From contig NZ_WRPR01000064.1 in NCBI RefSeq assembly GCF_010367455.1, positions 1 through 63,948 of the forward strand: a stretch of DNA of 63,948 nucleotides. Reading direction: 5' to 3'. The translations under genes were made by a program, and so were the position numbers. Shown here in pieces: positions 49,385-57,767 of this stretch. This stretch comes from Candidatus Laterigemmans baculatus. GTDB taxonomy: Bacteria > Planctomycetota > Planctomycetia > Pirellulales > Pirellulaceae. Each line of letters starts with the position of its first letter. Within the stretch, counting starts at the first letter, position 1. The notes under the pieces are model-generated. The model worked only from the letters and a program-made list of their open reading frames with translations, was not told the DNA's origin and searched no databases.

Positions 49385-51731
49385 ACCTCGACGAACCGGT
49401 TCCCCCGCGCTGCCCAGCAGCCCAGCGGCCGCTCGGTCGACGGCCAGCTGGAGCTCTGCGTCCGGCCGAACTGCGGTGGCCAGCTGGATTGCCGCAGCAG
49501 GACTGGCCGGGCTGCTGGTCGTCGTGCTGCTCGTACCGTCGGACAGCATCGAGGTAGAGCAGGGGGGGGCGCTGCCGCTCGTGCCGCTGGCGGTGCTCGC
49601 CTGGGCCGCCGCCGCGCTGAGCGTTTCGGATCACTCCGCATCGGCTCGCACCTTTCGCAGCGAGCGGATCCTCCACGGCTTGGTTTGGGTCTTGGCCGGT
49701 TGGATCGCGATTGCAGCCGTCGCGGTCGCGGACGTTGGCAATCTCCGTCAGGCGGTGAATGAAGCATGGTGGTGGATCGTCGCCGCGGCCACGTTCACTG
49801 CGGCCCGCTGGAGCTTGACCAGCCGCCATGGATCGCTCGCATCGATCGTGCTTCTAGTCTCCTTGGCGAGCGGCTTGGCAGTCCAGGCGGCCCATCAGCA
49901 GTGGGTCACGCTGCCCGCCGACCGCGCGGCGTACGAAGCGGATCCGGAGGGAGCGTTGCAGGAGATCGGGCTGTTCGCTCCACCCGGTTCCCCCGAGCGA
50001 GCGCTGTTTGAGAGCCGGTTGTATGGAGGCGGACCGACAGCCACGTTTGCGTTGACCAACTCGCTCGCCGCCGTGCTGCTGATCGGAATCGTGTTAGCCG
50101 GCGGGATTTTGAGCGAGGCTGTGCGGTCGCGGCGCGGCGAGTCAGAGGGAGCCCAGCGGTGGCGGGTCGGAGGAGCCGCGGCCGTCGCTGCCCTGCTGTG
50201 CGGAATCGCCCTGCTGTGGACTGAAAGCCGCTCGGCATTCGTTGGCTTGGCGGTCGCGGGGGGATTCGCCGCGGTGGTTTGGTGCTGCCGCTGGCGTTCG
50301 CTCTCGAAACCAATGCTCGTTGGCGTTGCGGCCGCGGCGGTTGTGGTGGGACTCGGGATCCTGTCACTCCTGCTCCGGCCGGGGCTGCTCGCCGGTGCAC
50401 CTCGGTCGCTGCGGTATCGCTTCGAGTACTGGCAAGCGACGCTCGACTTGGTCGCCGATCATCCCTGGTTTGGCGCAGGACCCGGCAATTTCCAGGAGCG
50501 GTACGTCACGTATCGGCTGGATCAGGCGAGCGAGGCGGTCGCGGACCCGCATAACTGGCTGGTCGAGACGCTCGCCACCGGTGGCGTTCCGGCGCTGGTT
50601 CTGTTGCTCGCGACGATCGGCGTAGGATTGAAGATCGCCGCTGGGCGACGCCGGCCCGTGTTGCACGACGCCGCTCCCGCGCCGCGGTGGGCGATGTCCG
50701 CCGGAGCGGTGCTCGGTTTTATGGGAGTGCTGCTGGCGTGGATCTCGCAGGCCTATCTACCGAACTTCGACGCGCTCCTGCTGTCGCTGATCGTGGTGGT
50801 GGCGGTGTCGTTGACCCTCTATCCACTGGTGGCGTGGGGCTCATCGCTGAGCGAGCCCAACGGCGGCCGGATCGCGGCAGCAGCGGCGGTGGCGGTCGCC
50901 GTGCACTTGCTCGCTGCCGGTGGGTGGACCGTTCCTGGAGTCGCAGCTCCATGGTTGGTCCTCCTGGCGATCGCCCTCGGCCCGCCAGCGGCTGGGAGTG
51001 CCGAATTGCCGCCTGCCGGTGCAGCGAGGTTCGGCCAGCCGCGGTGGAGAGGGGCTTGGGTCGGCGGCGTGGCGGTGGTGCTGCTCGGCGCGTGGTGGGG
51101 GACAGCGTGGCTGCCGGTGCAGCGAGCCGCGGAGCATCTCGAGCAGGGCGACTTCGCGATCGCAACGGGTCGCTCGCAAATCGCCGCCGCAGCCTACCAG
51201 GACGCCGCGGAGGCCGACCCATGGAATCCCCTGCCGCTGATCCGCCGAGCCGATGTGTTTCGCTGGGCGATCGTCCGCCAAGCCGACTCGCCCGCCACCC
51301 GCGACCAGTGGAGCAAGGCTTGGGAGGGAGCGATCGCCCGCAATCCGGCGGCGGCCGGACTGTGGCTGAATCGCGCCGTGCATCGACTCCACTTCTTCCA
51401 GCGATGGGGGGACCGCGACGATCTGGAAGAGGCTCGGCAGGATCTGCTAGCGGCAGTCGCCCGCGACCGGAGCAACGTCACGATCGCCGCCCAATTGGCC
51501 GTCGTCGAAGCCGCTCTGGAGAATCGCGAGGCGGCTGAAACGTGGCAAGCGCGAGCCGAGACACTGGCCGCGGCCGGAGACCACGCCGATCGGCAACTCT
51601 CGGTCGTCCAGGTGCTGCCAGCCGAATCGATCGGCGAGCGAGCCGAACCGGGAGCCTGGCGCGTCGCCGCCGCCGAGCGTCTGGGGGGTAGCCACAGAGA
51701 GCACCGAGGGCACGGAGACGGGGGAGGGTGA
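49374..51731 (+). CDS. O-antigen ligase/polymerase-like membrane protein with a soluble C-terminal domain
   Basis: The 785-residue protein has about twelve membrane helices, with WTESRSAFVG, DHPWFGAGPGNFQERY and DPHNWLVETLATGG, the motifs of the Wzy/WaaL (O-antigen ligase) family. About residues 590-760 form a soluble, TPR-like helical region (AEHLEQGDFAIATGRSQIA). It likely polymerises or ligates polysaccharide chains made on the carrier loaded by the upstream WecA-like protein. ATG at 49374 overlaps the upstream stop by 11 bases. The last ~14 residues (GGSHREHRGHGDGGG) are encoded by a CACAGAGAGCACCGAGG-type dispersed repeat that also supplies the stop. Confidence 0.88.
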   Translation: MPPKPRRTGSPALPSSPAAARSTASWSSASGRTAVASWIAAAGLAGLLVVVLLVPSDSIEVEQGGALPLVPLAVLAWAAAALSVSDHSASARTFRSERILHGLVWVLAGWIAIAAVAVADVGNLRQAVNEAWWWIVAAATFTAARWSLTSRHGSLASIVLLVSLASGLAVQAAHQQWVTLPADRAAYEADPEGALQEIGLFAPPGSPERALFESRLYGGGPTATFALTNSLAAVLLIGIVLAGGILSEAVRSRRGESEGAQRWRVGGAAAVAALLCGIALLWTESRSAFVGLAVAGGFAAVVWCCRWRSLSKPMLVGVAAAAVVVGLGILSLLLRPGLLAGAPRSLRYRFEYWQATLDLVADHPWFGAGPGNFQERYVTYRLDQASEAVADPHNWLVETLATGGVPALVLLLATIGVGLKIAAGRRRPVLHDAAPAPRWAMSAGAVLGFMGVLLAWISQAYLPNFDALLLSLIVVVAVSLTLYPLVAWGSSLSEPNGGRIAAAAAVAVAVHLLAAGGWTVPGVAAPWLVLLAIALGPPAAGSAELPPAGAARFGQPRWRGAWVGGVAVVLLGAWWGTAWLPVQRAAEHLEQGDFAIATGRSQIAAAAYQDAAEADPWNPLPLIRRADVFRWAIVRQADSPATRDQWSKAWEGAIARNPAAAGLWLNRAVHRLHFFQRWGDRDDLEEARQDLLAAVARDRSNVTIAAQLAVVEAALENREAAETWQARAETLAAAGDHADRQLSVVQVLPAESIGERAEPGAWRVAAAERLGGSHREHRGHGDGGG
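51690..51731. repeat. CACAGAGAGCACCGAGGGCA-type repeat within the gene 3' end
   Basis: The 3' end of the O-antigen-ligase-like gene is made of CACAGAGAGCACCGAGGGCA followed by CGGAGA, a dispersed bacterial repeat type related to the CACGAAGG tract near 41770. The reading frame runs through it to the TGA. Confidence 0.75.
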
Positions 51732-51920
51732 GGTCGATGGCCGTGGTTAGCCGAGGCACGCCGCGTGCGAACCGGGGGCGATGGCTCGGCGTATGATCCT
51801 CGCGGGGCGGGGCGGGAAGCGAAAATGGCTCGCTGCGGTAGCCCTTTGCGGCGGCCGGCAGCCATAATCGAGTGAACAACACAGAGCGAGTCTTCGATTT
51901 CCCCCGGGAGGTTTCATCCG

Positions 51921-53156
51921 TTGAAAGCCGCAATCCTCTTTCCTCTGCTCGCTCTGGTCGCTGGTTCCGCCATCGGTGCCACGCTGGCCTATCAGCAGTA
52001 CGCTCGGCCGACGGGTGTGCTGGGTCCATTCTCGTCCGCCGAGCCGATGTCGGCCGCGGAAGTGGATGCTTACCTGGCTTCGCTCCGGGTGGATGGGGTG
52101 CCGAAGCTCGAGATCGTGGGGGGACCCGAGTACAACTTTGGGATCATGCGGCGGCACGCCCAGTCGACCCACGCGTTCGAAATCCGGAACGTGGGGACCG
52201 CTCCGCTGGAAATGGCGGTGACCGGGTCGACTTGCAAATGCACCGTCGGCAAACTCGAGCAGCGGTCGCTCGAGCCGGGCGAGTCGACGCAGGTCAAACT
52301 CGAATGGACCGCCAAGACCGACGCTCGGACCTTCAGCCAATCGGCGACGCTGCAGACGAACGATCCCGAGGCGGGCGAACTGAAACTGCTCGTCGAAGGA
52401 ACGGTGGTGGACCTCGTCGACGCCGAACCGCGGATGTGGGACTTGGGGGATGTGGAGGCGAGCGAACCGCTCCAGCTGCGGACCACCCTCTTCAACCATG
52501 CTGAGGAGCCGATGGAGGTCGTCGACGTGCACTGGGTCGAGGAGGCTTTCAACCAGCGCAGCGAAATCGAAGTCACTCAGCGGCCGGTCGACGCGGCGAC
52601 CGACGGAGCCCACAGCGAGGCTCTCGAAGCATTTGACGTGGCAATCCAGATCGCTCCCGGAACCACTCAGGGGACGCTCAACCGGACGCTGCGGATCAAC
52701 TATCGGAACGTCGGTTCGGAGGAGAATCACCCGCCGCTGGAGCTCGTTCTCAATGCTCGCATCGTCGGTGCGATCAGCTTGCTCGGCGGCTCGCAGTTGG
52801 ACGGACACGAGACCGGCAAATACCTCTTGCGGATGGGGCAGAGTGCACTCGGCAAAGGAAGCCGCGAGAAGATTCACGTCGTGCTGCGAGGCCCCCATCA
52901 GGATTCGGCAAAGCTCCAAATCGGGCAGGTAGAGCCAAGCGACGCGCTCGAGGCCGAGCTCGGTGAACCGCTCAAGCGTGGCTCGATGACGCTGATTCCG
53001 CTGGAGGTCCGCGTCCGCGAAGAGGCCCCCGAGATGGAGCGGACCGGGAAAACCAAAGACGACTACGGATTGATAGTCATCGAGTCCGATAATCCTAAAA
53101 TCGCTCCAGTCCGCATGGCAGTGACATTCCGCGTGGGGATGCCGCTGCGGGACTGA
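51921..53156 (+). CDS. DUF1573 secreted or membrane-anchored protein
   Basis: The 411-residue protein starts with a hydrophobic anchor (ILFPLLALVAGSAIGATLAY). Residues about 70-165 are a DUF1573 domain: YNFGIMRRHAQSTHAFEIRNVGTAPL, then a CKC cysteine pair within GSTCKCTVGKLE, LEPGESTQVKLEWTAK and SATLQTNDPEAGEL. The rest is beta-rich without a name. DUF1573 is an Ig-like fold widespread in planctomycete and Bacteroidetes secreted proteins. TTG start with GGGAGG about 11 bases before. A tetraheme lipoprotein gene follows 63 bases after the stop, and the stop (PLRD then TGA) runs into degenerate TGAGTC repeats. Confidence 0.85.
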   Translation: MKAAILFPLLALVAGSAIGATLAYQQYARPTGVLGPFSSAEPMSAAEVDAYLASLRVDGVPKLEIVGGPEYNFGIMRRHAQSTHAFEIRNVGTAPLEMAVTGSTCKCTVGKLEQRSLEPGESTQVKLEWTAKTDARTFSQSATLQTNDPEAGELKLLVEGTVVDLVDAEPRMWDLGDVEASEPLQLRTTLFNHAEEPMEVVDVHWVEEAFNQRSEIEVTQRPVDAATDGAHSEALEAFDVAIQIAPGTTQGTLNRTLRINYRNVGSEENHPPLELVLNARIVGAISLLGGSQLDGHETGKYLLRMGQSALGKGSREKIHVVLRGPHQDSAKLQIGQVEPSDALEAELGEPLKRGSMTLIPLEVRVREEAPEMERTGKTKDDYGLIVIESDNPKIAPVRMAVTFRVGMPLRD

Positions 53157-53219
53157 GTCGCGAGTCTGAGTCCTGAGAGCAGCCGTTACCGCGGATTCCC
53201 GCAGAGCGCGAGTGGAAAG

Positions 53220-54965
53220 ATGCGTATTCGTGTGAGCCGTCGATCGTCGACCCCGTCCCGAAACACGCGCCGGCTCGCCGCGGGCTTTCTGCTCGGAGCC
53301 GTGGCGCTCGGAACGGTCTCGCTCGGAACGCTCGGCTGCCGCCCGGCGGCGGAGCCCGAACCGAACGAAAGCGAGCTGGCCGTCGCTCCCCCGGAAGTCG
53401 ACGTCGACGATTCCGAGCCAACGCCGATCCGCCTCGAGGCCGACGCGGCCCAGCCGACCGCCGAAGCCGTTGCGAACAATCCTCCCGCCAGCTCGGCTCC
53501 CGCCAGCTCGACTCCCGCCAGCTCGACTCCCGCGGCTCCGGCTGGGGACCGTGCCACGGGGGACGAAATTGTCGGCGGCGGCAGCGCTCCGGAGGATTGG
53601 CGGAAGTGGCCCAAGCCCGAAGGCGTGCTGGTGATCAGCGGCCAGCAACACGGCTATATCGAACCGTGCGGCTGCACGGGGCTGAAGAACCAGAAGGGCG
53701 GGCTGGCGCGGCGGGCGACGCTGCTCAAGCAGATTCGCGAGCTCGGCTGGGAAACCATCCCGGTCGACGCCGGCAACCAAGTCCGCCGCTCGGGTCGTCA
53801 AGCGGCGATCAAGTTTCAAACCACCGTCAAAGGGCTGGCGGAACTCGATTACAAGGCGATCGGCTTTGGACCGGACGACCTGCGGCTCGGAGCCAGTGAA
53901 CTGCTGAGCGTCGCAGCCGCGGATGAGGACAACCCCAGCCGGTTCGCTTCGGCAAACGTCGAGTTGCTGGCCCCCGAACTGGTACCGCTGGTGCAGCAGA
54001 CCGAGGCGGGCGGCCGGCAGATCGGCGTCACGACGGCGCTGCATCCTGAAACCCTCGACTCCCCGGTCGACGATGCAATCCTGATCGGCGAGCTCCACGC
54101 GCGGCTGAGCGAGACGCTCACGCAGCTTCGCGAGGAAGGGAGCGAATTCAATGTGCTGCTGCTGTTCGGCGACGCCAAGGCCGCCCAGCAAGTTGCTCGC
54201 GAGGTCCCTGGCTACGACTTGATCGTGGCGGCGGCCACCTACGGCGAACCGACCTATCAGGCCGAACGGATCGAAGGGACCGACAGCCGCTTGGTGCTGA
54301 CCGGCGACAAGGGTATGTACGTCGGCTTGGTGGGGCTCTACGACGGCCAGCTCCGCTACGCCCGAGTGGCCCTGGACAGCCAGTTCGAGGACGCTCCGGA
54401 AATGCTCCAGCTGATGGCGGAGTACCAGGAGCAACTCAAGGCACTCGGCCTCGAGGGGCTGCAGGTGCGGCCGATCGCTCATCCCTCGGGAAGGAAATAC
54501 GTCGGGACCGAGACTTGTGGCGAGTGCCATACGACGGCCTATGAAATCTGGCAGGGGACGCCGCACGCCGAAGCGACCGAGGATATCGTCCATCCAGGAG
54601 AACGGAGCGAGATTCCGCGGCACTTCGATCCCGAGTGCCTCAGCTGCCACGTGACCGGCTGGAACCCGCAGAGCTACTACCCGTACGAGAGCGGCTATCT
54701 GTCGCTTGAAGAGACGCCCCTGATGACCGGCAGCGGCTGTGAGAACTGCCATGGTCCAGGCTCCGCCCACGTCGCCGCCGAACGGGGCGAGACGGATGCG
54801 ACTAGCGAAATGATCGCCGAGCTGCGGGAGTCGATGCGGCTGCCGCTCGAAGACGCCCGCGAGAAGTGCATGGAGTGCCACGATCTGGACAACAGCCCCG
54901 ACTTCCACCAACCCGGGGCGTTCGACGAGTACTGGTCCCAGATCGAACACTACGGGCTGGACTGA
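53220..54965 (+). CDS. Tetraheme lipoprotein with a metallophosphatase-like domain
   Basis: The 581-residue protein has a lipoprotein signal ending LGTLGC (about Cys41), a Pro/Ala/Ser linker with ASSTP minisatellite, a middle domain resembling the 5'-nucleotidase/metallophosphatase fold (LVISGQQHGYIEPCGCTGLKNQKGG, then AIGFGPDDLRLG), and a C-terminal part with four CXXCH motifs: C433GECH, C473LSCH, C507ENCH and C550MECH. The heme part is like cytochrome c554/c'. The metal-ligand residues of a true phosphatase are not all evident, so that domain may be non-catalytic. It presumably transfers electrons at the cell surface (inference). ATG start, no clear Shine-Dalgarno. Pairs with the DUF1573 gene. 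Confidence 0.88.
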   Translation: MRIRVSRRSSTPSRNTRRLAAGFLLGAVALGTVSLGTLGCRPAAEPEPNESELAVAPPEVDVDDSEPTPIRLEADAAQPTAEAVANNPPASSAPASSTPASSTPAAPAGDRATGDEIVGGGSAPEDWRKWPKPEGVLVISGQQHGYIEPCGCTGLKNQKGGLARRATLLKQIRELGWETIPVDAGNQVRRSGRQAAIKFQTTVKGLAELDYKAIGFGPDDLRLGASELLSVAAADEDNPSRFASANVELLAPELVPLVQQTEAGGRQIGVTTALHPETLDSPVDDAILIGELHARLSETLTQLREEGSEFNVLLLFGDAKAAQQVAREVPGYDLIVAAATYGEPTYQAERIEGTDSRLVLTGDKGMYVGLVGLYDGQLRYARVALDSQFEDAPEMLQLMAEYQEQLKALGLEGLQVRPIAHPSGRKYVGTETCGECHTTAYEIWQGTPHAEATEDIVHPGERSEIPRHFDPECLSCHVTGWNPQSYYPYESGYLSLEETPLMTGSGCENCHGPGSAHVAAERGETDATSEMIAELRESMRLPLEDAREKCMECHDLDNSPDFHQPGAFDEYWSQIEHYGLD

Positions 54966-54985
54966 GCCGCAGGCTCGTCCACTTT

Positions 54986-55175
54986 CTCGTACTCAGCGAA
55001 GCGGTACTCGTACTCAGCGAAGCGGTACTCGTACTCAGCGAAGCGGTACTCGTACTCGATGACCAAAGACGGGGCAGGCTTGGAGCCCAACGCGGCGTTC
55101 GATTCGAGTACGAGTACCGCTGCGCTGAGTACGAGTACGAGTACGAAAGCGAGTACGAGTACGAGTACGAAAGCG
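54986..55175. repeat. GTACTC/GAGTAC inverted-repeat element, copy D, with three tandem 21-bp units
   Basis: The left arm (54986-55058) has three tandem 21-bp units, each TACTCAGCGAAGCGGTACTC plus G. The spacer (~45 bases) ends GCGTTCGATT, as in copy A's ATGCGCTCGATT. The right arm (55104-55175) has CGAGTACGAG hexamers, a CCGCTGCGCTGAG core and two AAAGCGAGTACGAG units. It lies between convergent genes; nothing else is in this 214-bp gap. Confidence 0.93.
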
Positions 55176-55179
55176 AGTC

Positions 55180-55932
55180 TCACCCCGCGTTGATTTCGGC
55201 CATCACGTCGGCGGGGATATCGAGGTTGGTGAAGACGTTTTGGACGTCGTCGTGATCGTCGAGCGCCTCGAGTAGCCGCAGCACCGAGCGGGCGGTTCCG
55301 CCGTCGACTTCGACCGTCGTTTGCGGGATTCGCGTCACTTCGCTGACTTCGGCTTCGAGCCCCGCCGCGGTGAACGCCTCGGCCAATTCCGCGTAGGTGT
55401 CGGGAGGGCAGGTGACCTGCAGCTTATCGCCGTCGATTTTCTGCACGTCTTCGCCGCCGTTTTCCAGGGCGATCAACGTCAGCTGCTCTTCGTCGACTTC
55501 CGGCGGGAAGACGAACATTCCCTTGCGGTCGAACAGGTACGCGACGCAGCCGGTAGCTCCGAGATTGCCTCCGAACTTGGAGAACAGGGTCCGCATCTCG
55601 GGGGCGGTGCGGTTGCGGTTATCGGTCATGATCTCGCACATCACTGCGACGCCGCCGGGGCCGTAGCCTTCGTAGAGGATTTCCTCGAGGTTTCCTCCTT
55701 CGAGCTCGCCGGTCCCGCGTTTGATGGCCCGCTCGATGTTGTCTTTGGGCATGCTGACCGACTTGGCGTCGTCGATCGCCTTGCGAAGGCGAATATTGGC
55801 ATCGGGATCGCCGCCGCCCATTTTGGCCGCGATGATGATCGCCTTGCTGAGCTTACTCCAGAGTTTGCCCCGCTTGTTGTCGATCAGCGCTTTCTTGTGC
55901 TTGATCCCAGCCCAGTGGGAATGGCCTGCCAT
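55180..55932 (-). CDS. YebC/PmpR family protein
   Basis: The 250-residue product begins MAGHSHWAGIKHKKALIDNK, the highly conserved YebC start, then KLSKAIIIAAKMGGGDPDAN, LRKAIDDAKSVSMPKDNIER, YEGYGPGGVAVMCEIMTDNRNRT, GNLGATGCVAYLFDRKG and a C-terminal DDHDDVQNVFTNLDIP. The family was named as DNA-binding regulators (PmpR) and some members are now linked to translation of difficult sequences; which applies here cannot be seen. Often beside ruvC/ruvA/ruvB; here ruvB is 45 kb away. ATG start at 55932. Confidence 0.95.
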   Translation of the reverse strand: MAGHSHWAGIKHKKALIDNKRGKLWSKLSKAIIIAAKMGGGDPDANIRLRKAIDDAKSVSMPKDNIERAIKRGTGELEGGNLEEILYEGYGPGGVAVMCEIMTDNRNRTAPEMRTLFSKFGGNLGATGCVAYLFDRKGMFVFPPEVDEEQLTLIALENGGEDVQKIDGDKLQVTCPPDTYAELAEAFTAAGLEAEVSEVTRIPQTTVEVDGGTARSVLRLLEALDDHDDVQNVFTNLDIPADVMAEINAG

Positions 55933-56003
55933 CGGAGGTGCCTCGAACTCGAAAGACCTAAATCAGTGGTAAGCGCGTGTTTCGATAAGGGTTCCAAAGC
56001 GTC

Positions 56004-56113
56004 ACCCTCCCCCCGGGAGGGTAATATTTTGACGCGCCGTTTCTCCTTCTGGCGACCTTTCCCTCCGGGCTTTTCACCATCCCCGGGGTCAGTCTCTCAG
56101 GGCCGGGGAGGGT
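56004..56113. repeat. ACCCTCCCCCCGGGAGGGT element, complete copy
   Basis: ACCCTCCCCCCGGGAGGGT at 56004-56022, then ~70 bases, then GTCAGTCTCTCAGGGCCGGGGAGGGT. The arms are less perfect than in the copy at 12485-12610. It sits between yebC (start 55932) and the HhH-like gene (stop 56123). Confidence 0.8.
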
Positions 56114-56122
56114 AAGAAAGGT

Positions 56123-57175
56123 TCAGCGGGGCTTGCGTCGGGCGAGCGGCTTACCGGTGATTTTACCGGCCGGCCGACCGGCATTCGACGGGCTCGACTT
56201 AGTGCTGCGTTTCTTCTTGGGAGCCTCGGAGGCCGATTTCGCTTTCTCGGCCGTCTGCTCGGTCCCGCCGGAGGGCTCCGAACTCTCGGCCGCACCGTCG
56301 TTTGCCGCTTCGGCAGGGGCTTGCTTGTCCGCCGCTTTCTTTTTGTCCGCCTTGCCCTTGGACGTTTTGCTCGCCGCCTTGGCTCCCCCTTTGCCGCTTG
56401 AATTTTTCGCTTCGAGCGCCGCTTCGGCTTCGGCCGCTTCCTCGTCGGCCTTCTTTGCTTTGGCCTTGGCCACTCGGCGCTTCTTTACCGCGGCGACGTG
56501 GTCGGCCACCTTCTGATCGAGGTCGGGGTTCAGAGCCAGCACGATGCCGCGGGCGGTCTCATCGTTCTGGTCCATGTTCAGGGCCACCGCCGCCTGGTGC
56601 AGCAGCGACGAAAACTCGAGGCCTTTGTTTTTGGGAATCGCCCGCTCGAGCCCCGTCACCTTGCCGCTCTTCAGCTCGTTCTCGCTGATCATGTCGGAGA
56701 GCCAGAAGAACCGCAGGGCGGCCGAGTCGAGCGGAATTGCGTGCCCGCCGAGGCCATGCTGCGTGACGTAGGCCAGCACGAAGGGAGTCATCGCCGGCAG
56801 CTGCTCAAATTTCTGCAGCGCCTTGCCGAGGTTCTGCTTTTTGAGCTCGTCGATGTCGAACGTGTAGACCGTCTCGAAGAGCCCGTGCAGGTTCTTCTTC
56901 AAGCGGATCGCAGCGGCGGTCGGATCGGGCAAATGACCGAGGACTTCGGCCAATTCAGTGATCGTGGTGACGCGGACCTCGTTCCAATCGAAGTAGTCCT
57001 GCTCGAGCTTCGCCAGCGCCTCGTCGGCCAGCTCATAGGGAGCGTTCTCGAGCAGGCAGCCATACAACAGATGCTCGATCAACGGCCGCTCCTCGGTCGT
57101 CATCGTTGGCTTGTAGGCTTTTTTGAGAAGCGTGTGGAGTTTGGCGATGCGCGCTGCGCGGTTGGATGCGGTCAT
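56123..57175 (-). CDS. HhH-GPD/endonuclease III-like protein with Lys/Ala-rich tail, possibly non-catalytic
   Basis: The 350-residue product has a ~200-residue all-helical N-terminal domain with a faint endonuclease III plan: ERPLIEHLLYGCLLEN, YFDWNEVRVTTITELAEVLG, GKALQKFEQLPAMTPFVLAYVTQHGLGGHAIPLDSAALRFF. The Asp in IPLDSAALR could match the VDTHVxR Asp, but the LPGVGxKTA lysine site is absent, so it may lack glycosylase activity. The last ~130 residues are Lys/Ala-rich (KKRRVAKAKAKKADEE), suitable for nucleic-acid binding. The ATG at 57175 is preferred over a TTG at 57214. It lies 39 bases after rbfA, where truB often stands. Confidence 0.65.
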   Translation of the reverse strand: MTASNRAARIAKLHTLLKKAYKPTMTTEERPLIEHLLYGCLLENAPYELADEALAKLEQDYFDWNEVRVTTITELAEVLGHLPDPTAAAIRLKKNLHGLFETVYTFDIDELKKQNLGKALQKFEQLPAMTPFVLAYVTQHGLGGHAIPLDSAALRFFWLSDMISENELKSGKVTGLERAIPKNKGLEFSSLLHQAAVALNMDQNDETARGIVLALNPDLDQKVADHVAAVKKRRVAKAKAKKADEEAAEAEAALEAKNSSGKGGAKAASKTSKGKADKKKAADKQAPAEAANDGAAESSEPSGGTEQTAEKAKSASEAPKKKRSTKSSPSNAGRPAGKITGKPLARRKPR

Positions 57176-57214
57176 TGCAAAGGGGCTAAGCGGCGGATGG
57201 CTGGAGCGGCTCAA

Positions 57215-57688
57215 TCAGGAGCGGAAATCATCTTCATCAGGCATTTCGGGCGTCGCCGAAGCGTCGAACGGTGCGGCGTTGCTTGCGTCGCTCGCCTCTT
57301 CGTCACTCGATTCTTCGTCGCTCGCCGAAGAGCGTTCGGCCTCTTTCTCGCGGCGGATCCGGGCCAGGATCTCTCCCACGGCGGCAGCATTCTTGAGCCC
57401 CTTGTCCAGCACGAACGTCAGCCGCGGGGTGTAGCGGGTCTCGATCCGGTTGGCGATCTTCGACTGCAGGAAGCCGGCCGAATTCTGCAGCCCCCGCACC
57501 GAGAGTTGCTGCTGCGTCTCGTCCCCCATCACGCTGACCATCACCTTGGCCTCGCGCATGTCGGGGCTGACCTCAACCCCGACGACGGTGACGTCGCGGA
57601 TACGAGGATCGCGAATCTCGGTCAGGATGGCCGAAGCCACGACTTCGCGGATGGCTTCGGCGGCTTTCAGAGTGCGGCGGCTAGACAC
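57215..57688 (-). CDS. rbfA: Ribosome-binding factor A
   Basis: RbfA assists 16S rRNA maturation and 30S assembly at low temperature. The 157-residue product has the KH-like fold: the RRTLKAAEAIREVVASAILTE start, DPRIRDVTVVGVEVSPDMREAKVMVSV, LQSKIANRIETRYTPRLTFVLDKGLKNA. The ~50-residue acidic Ser/Asp/Glu tail is longer than usual. GTG start at 57688 follows the infB stop by 79 bases, on the same strand as nusA and infB. Confidence 0.95.
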   Translation of the reverse strand: MSSRRTLKAAEAIREVVASAILTEIRDPRIRDVTVVGVEVSPDMREAKVMVSVMGDETQQQLSVRGLQNSAGFLQSKIANRIETRYTPRLTFVLDKGLKNAAAVGEILARIRREKEAERSSASDEESSDEEASDASNAAPFDASATPEMPDEDDFRS

Positions 57689-57767
57689 AGAAATCGGTCA
57701 ACAAAAGGCGGTCTGCCGCGGCTCCGCTAGTGGAGACCGCGGCGGTGGGTGGGAGTAGCGAGAACGA

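Noticed and set aside
56123-57175. Active endonuclease III
   Set aside because: The LPGVGxKTA lysine site and an iron-sulphur cysteine cluster are not found; only a faint fold resemblance remains.
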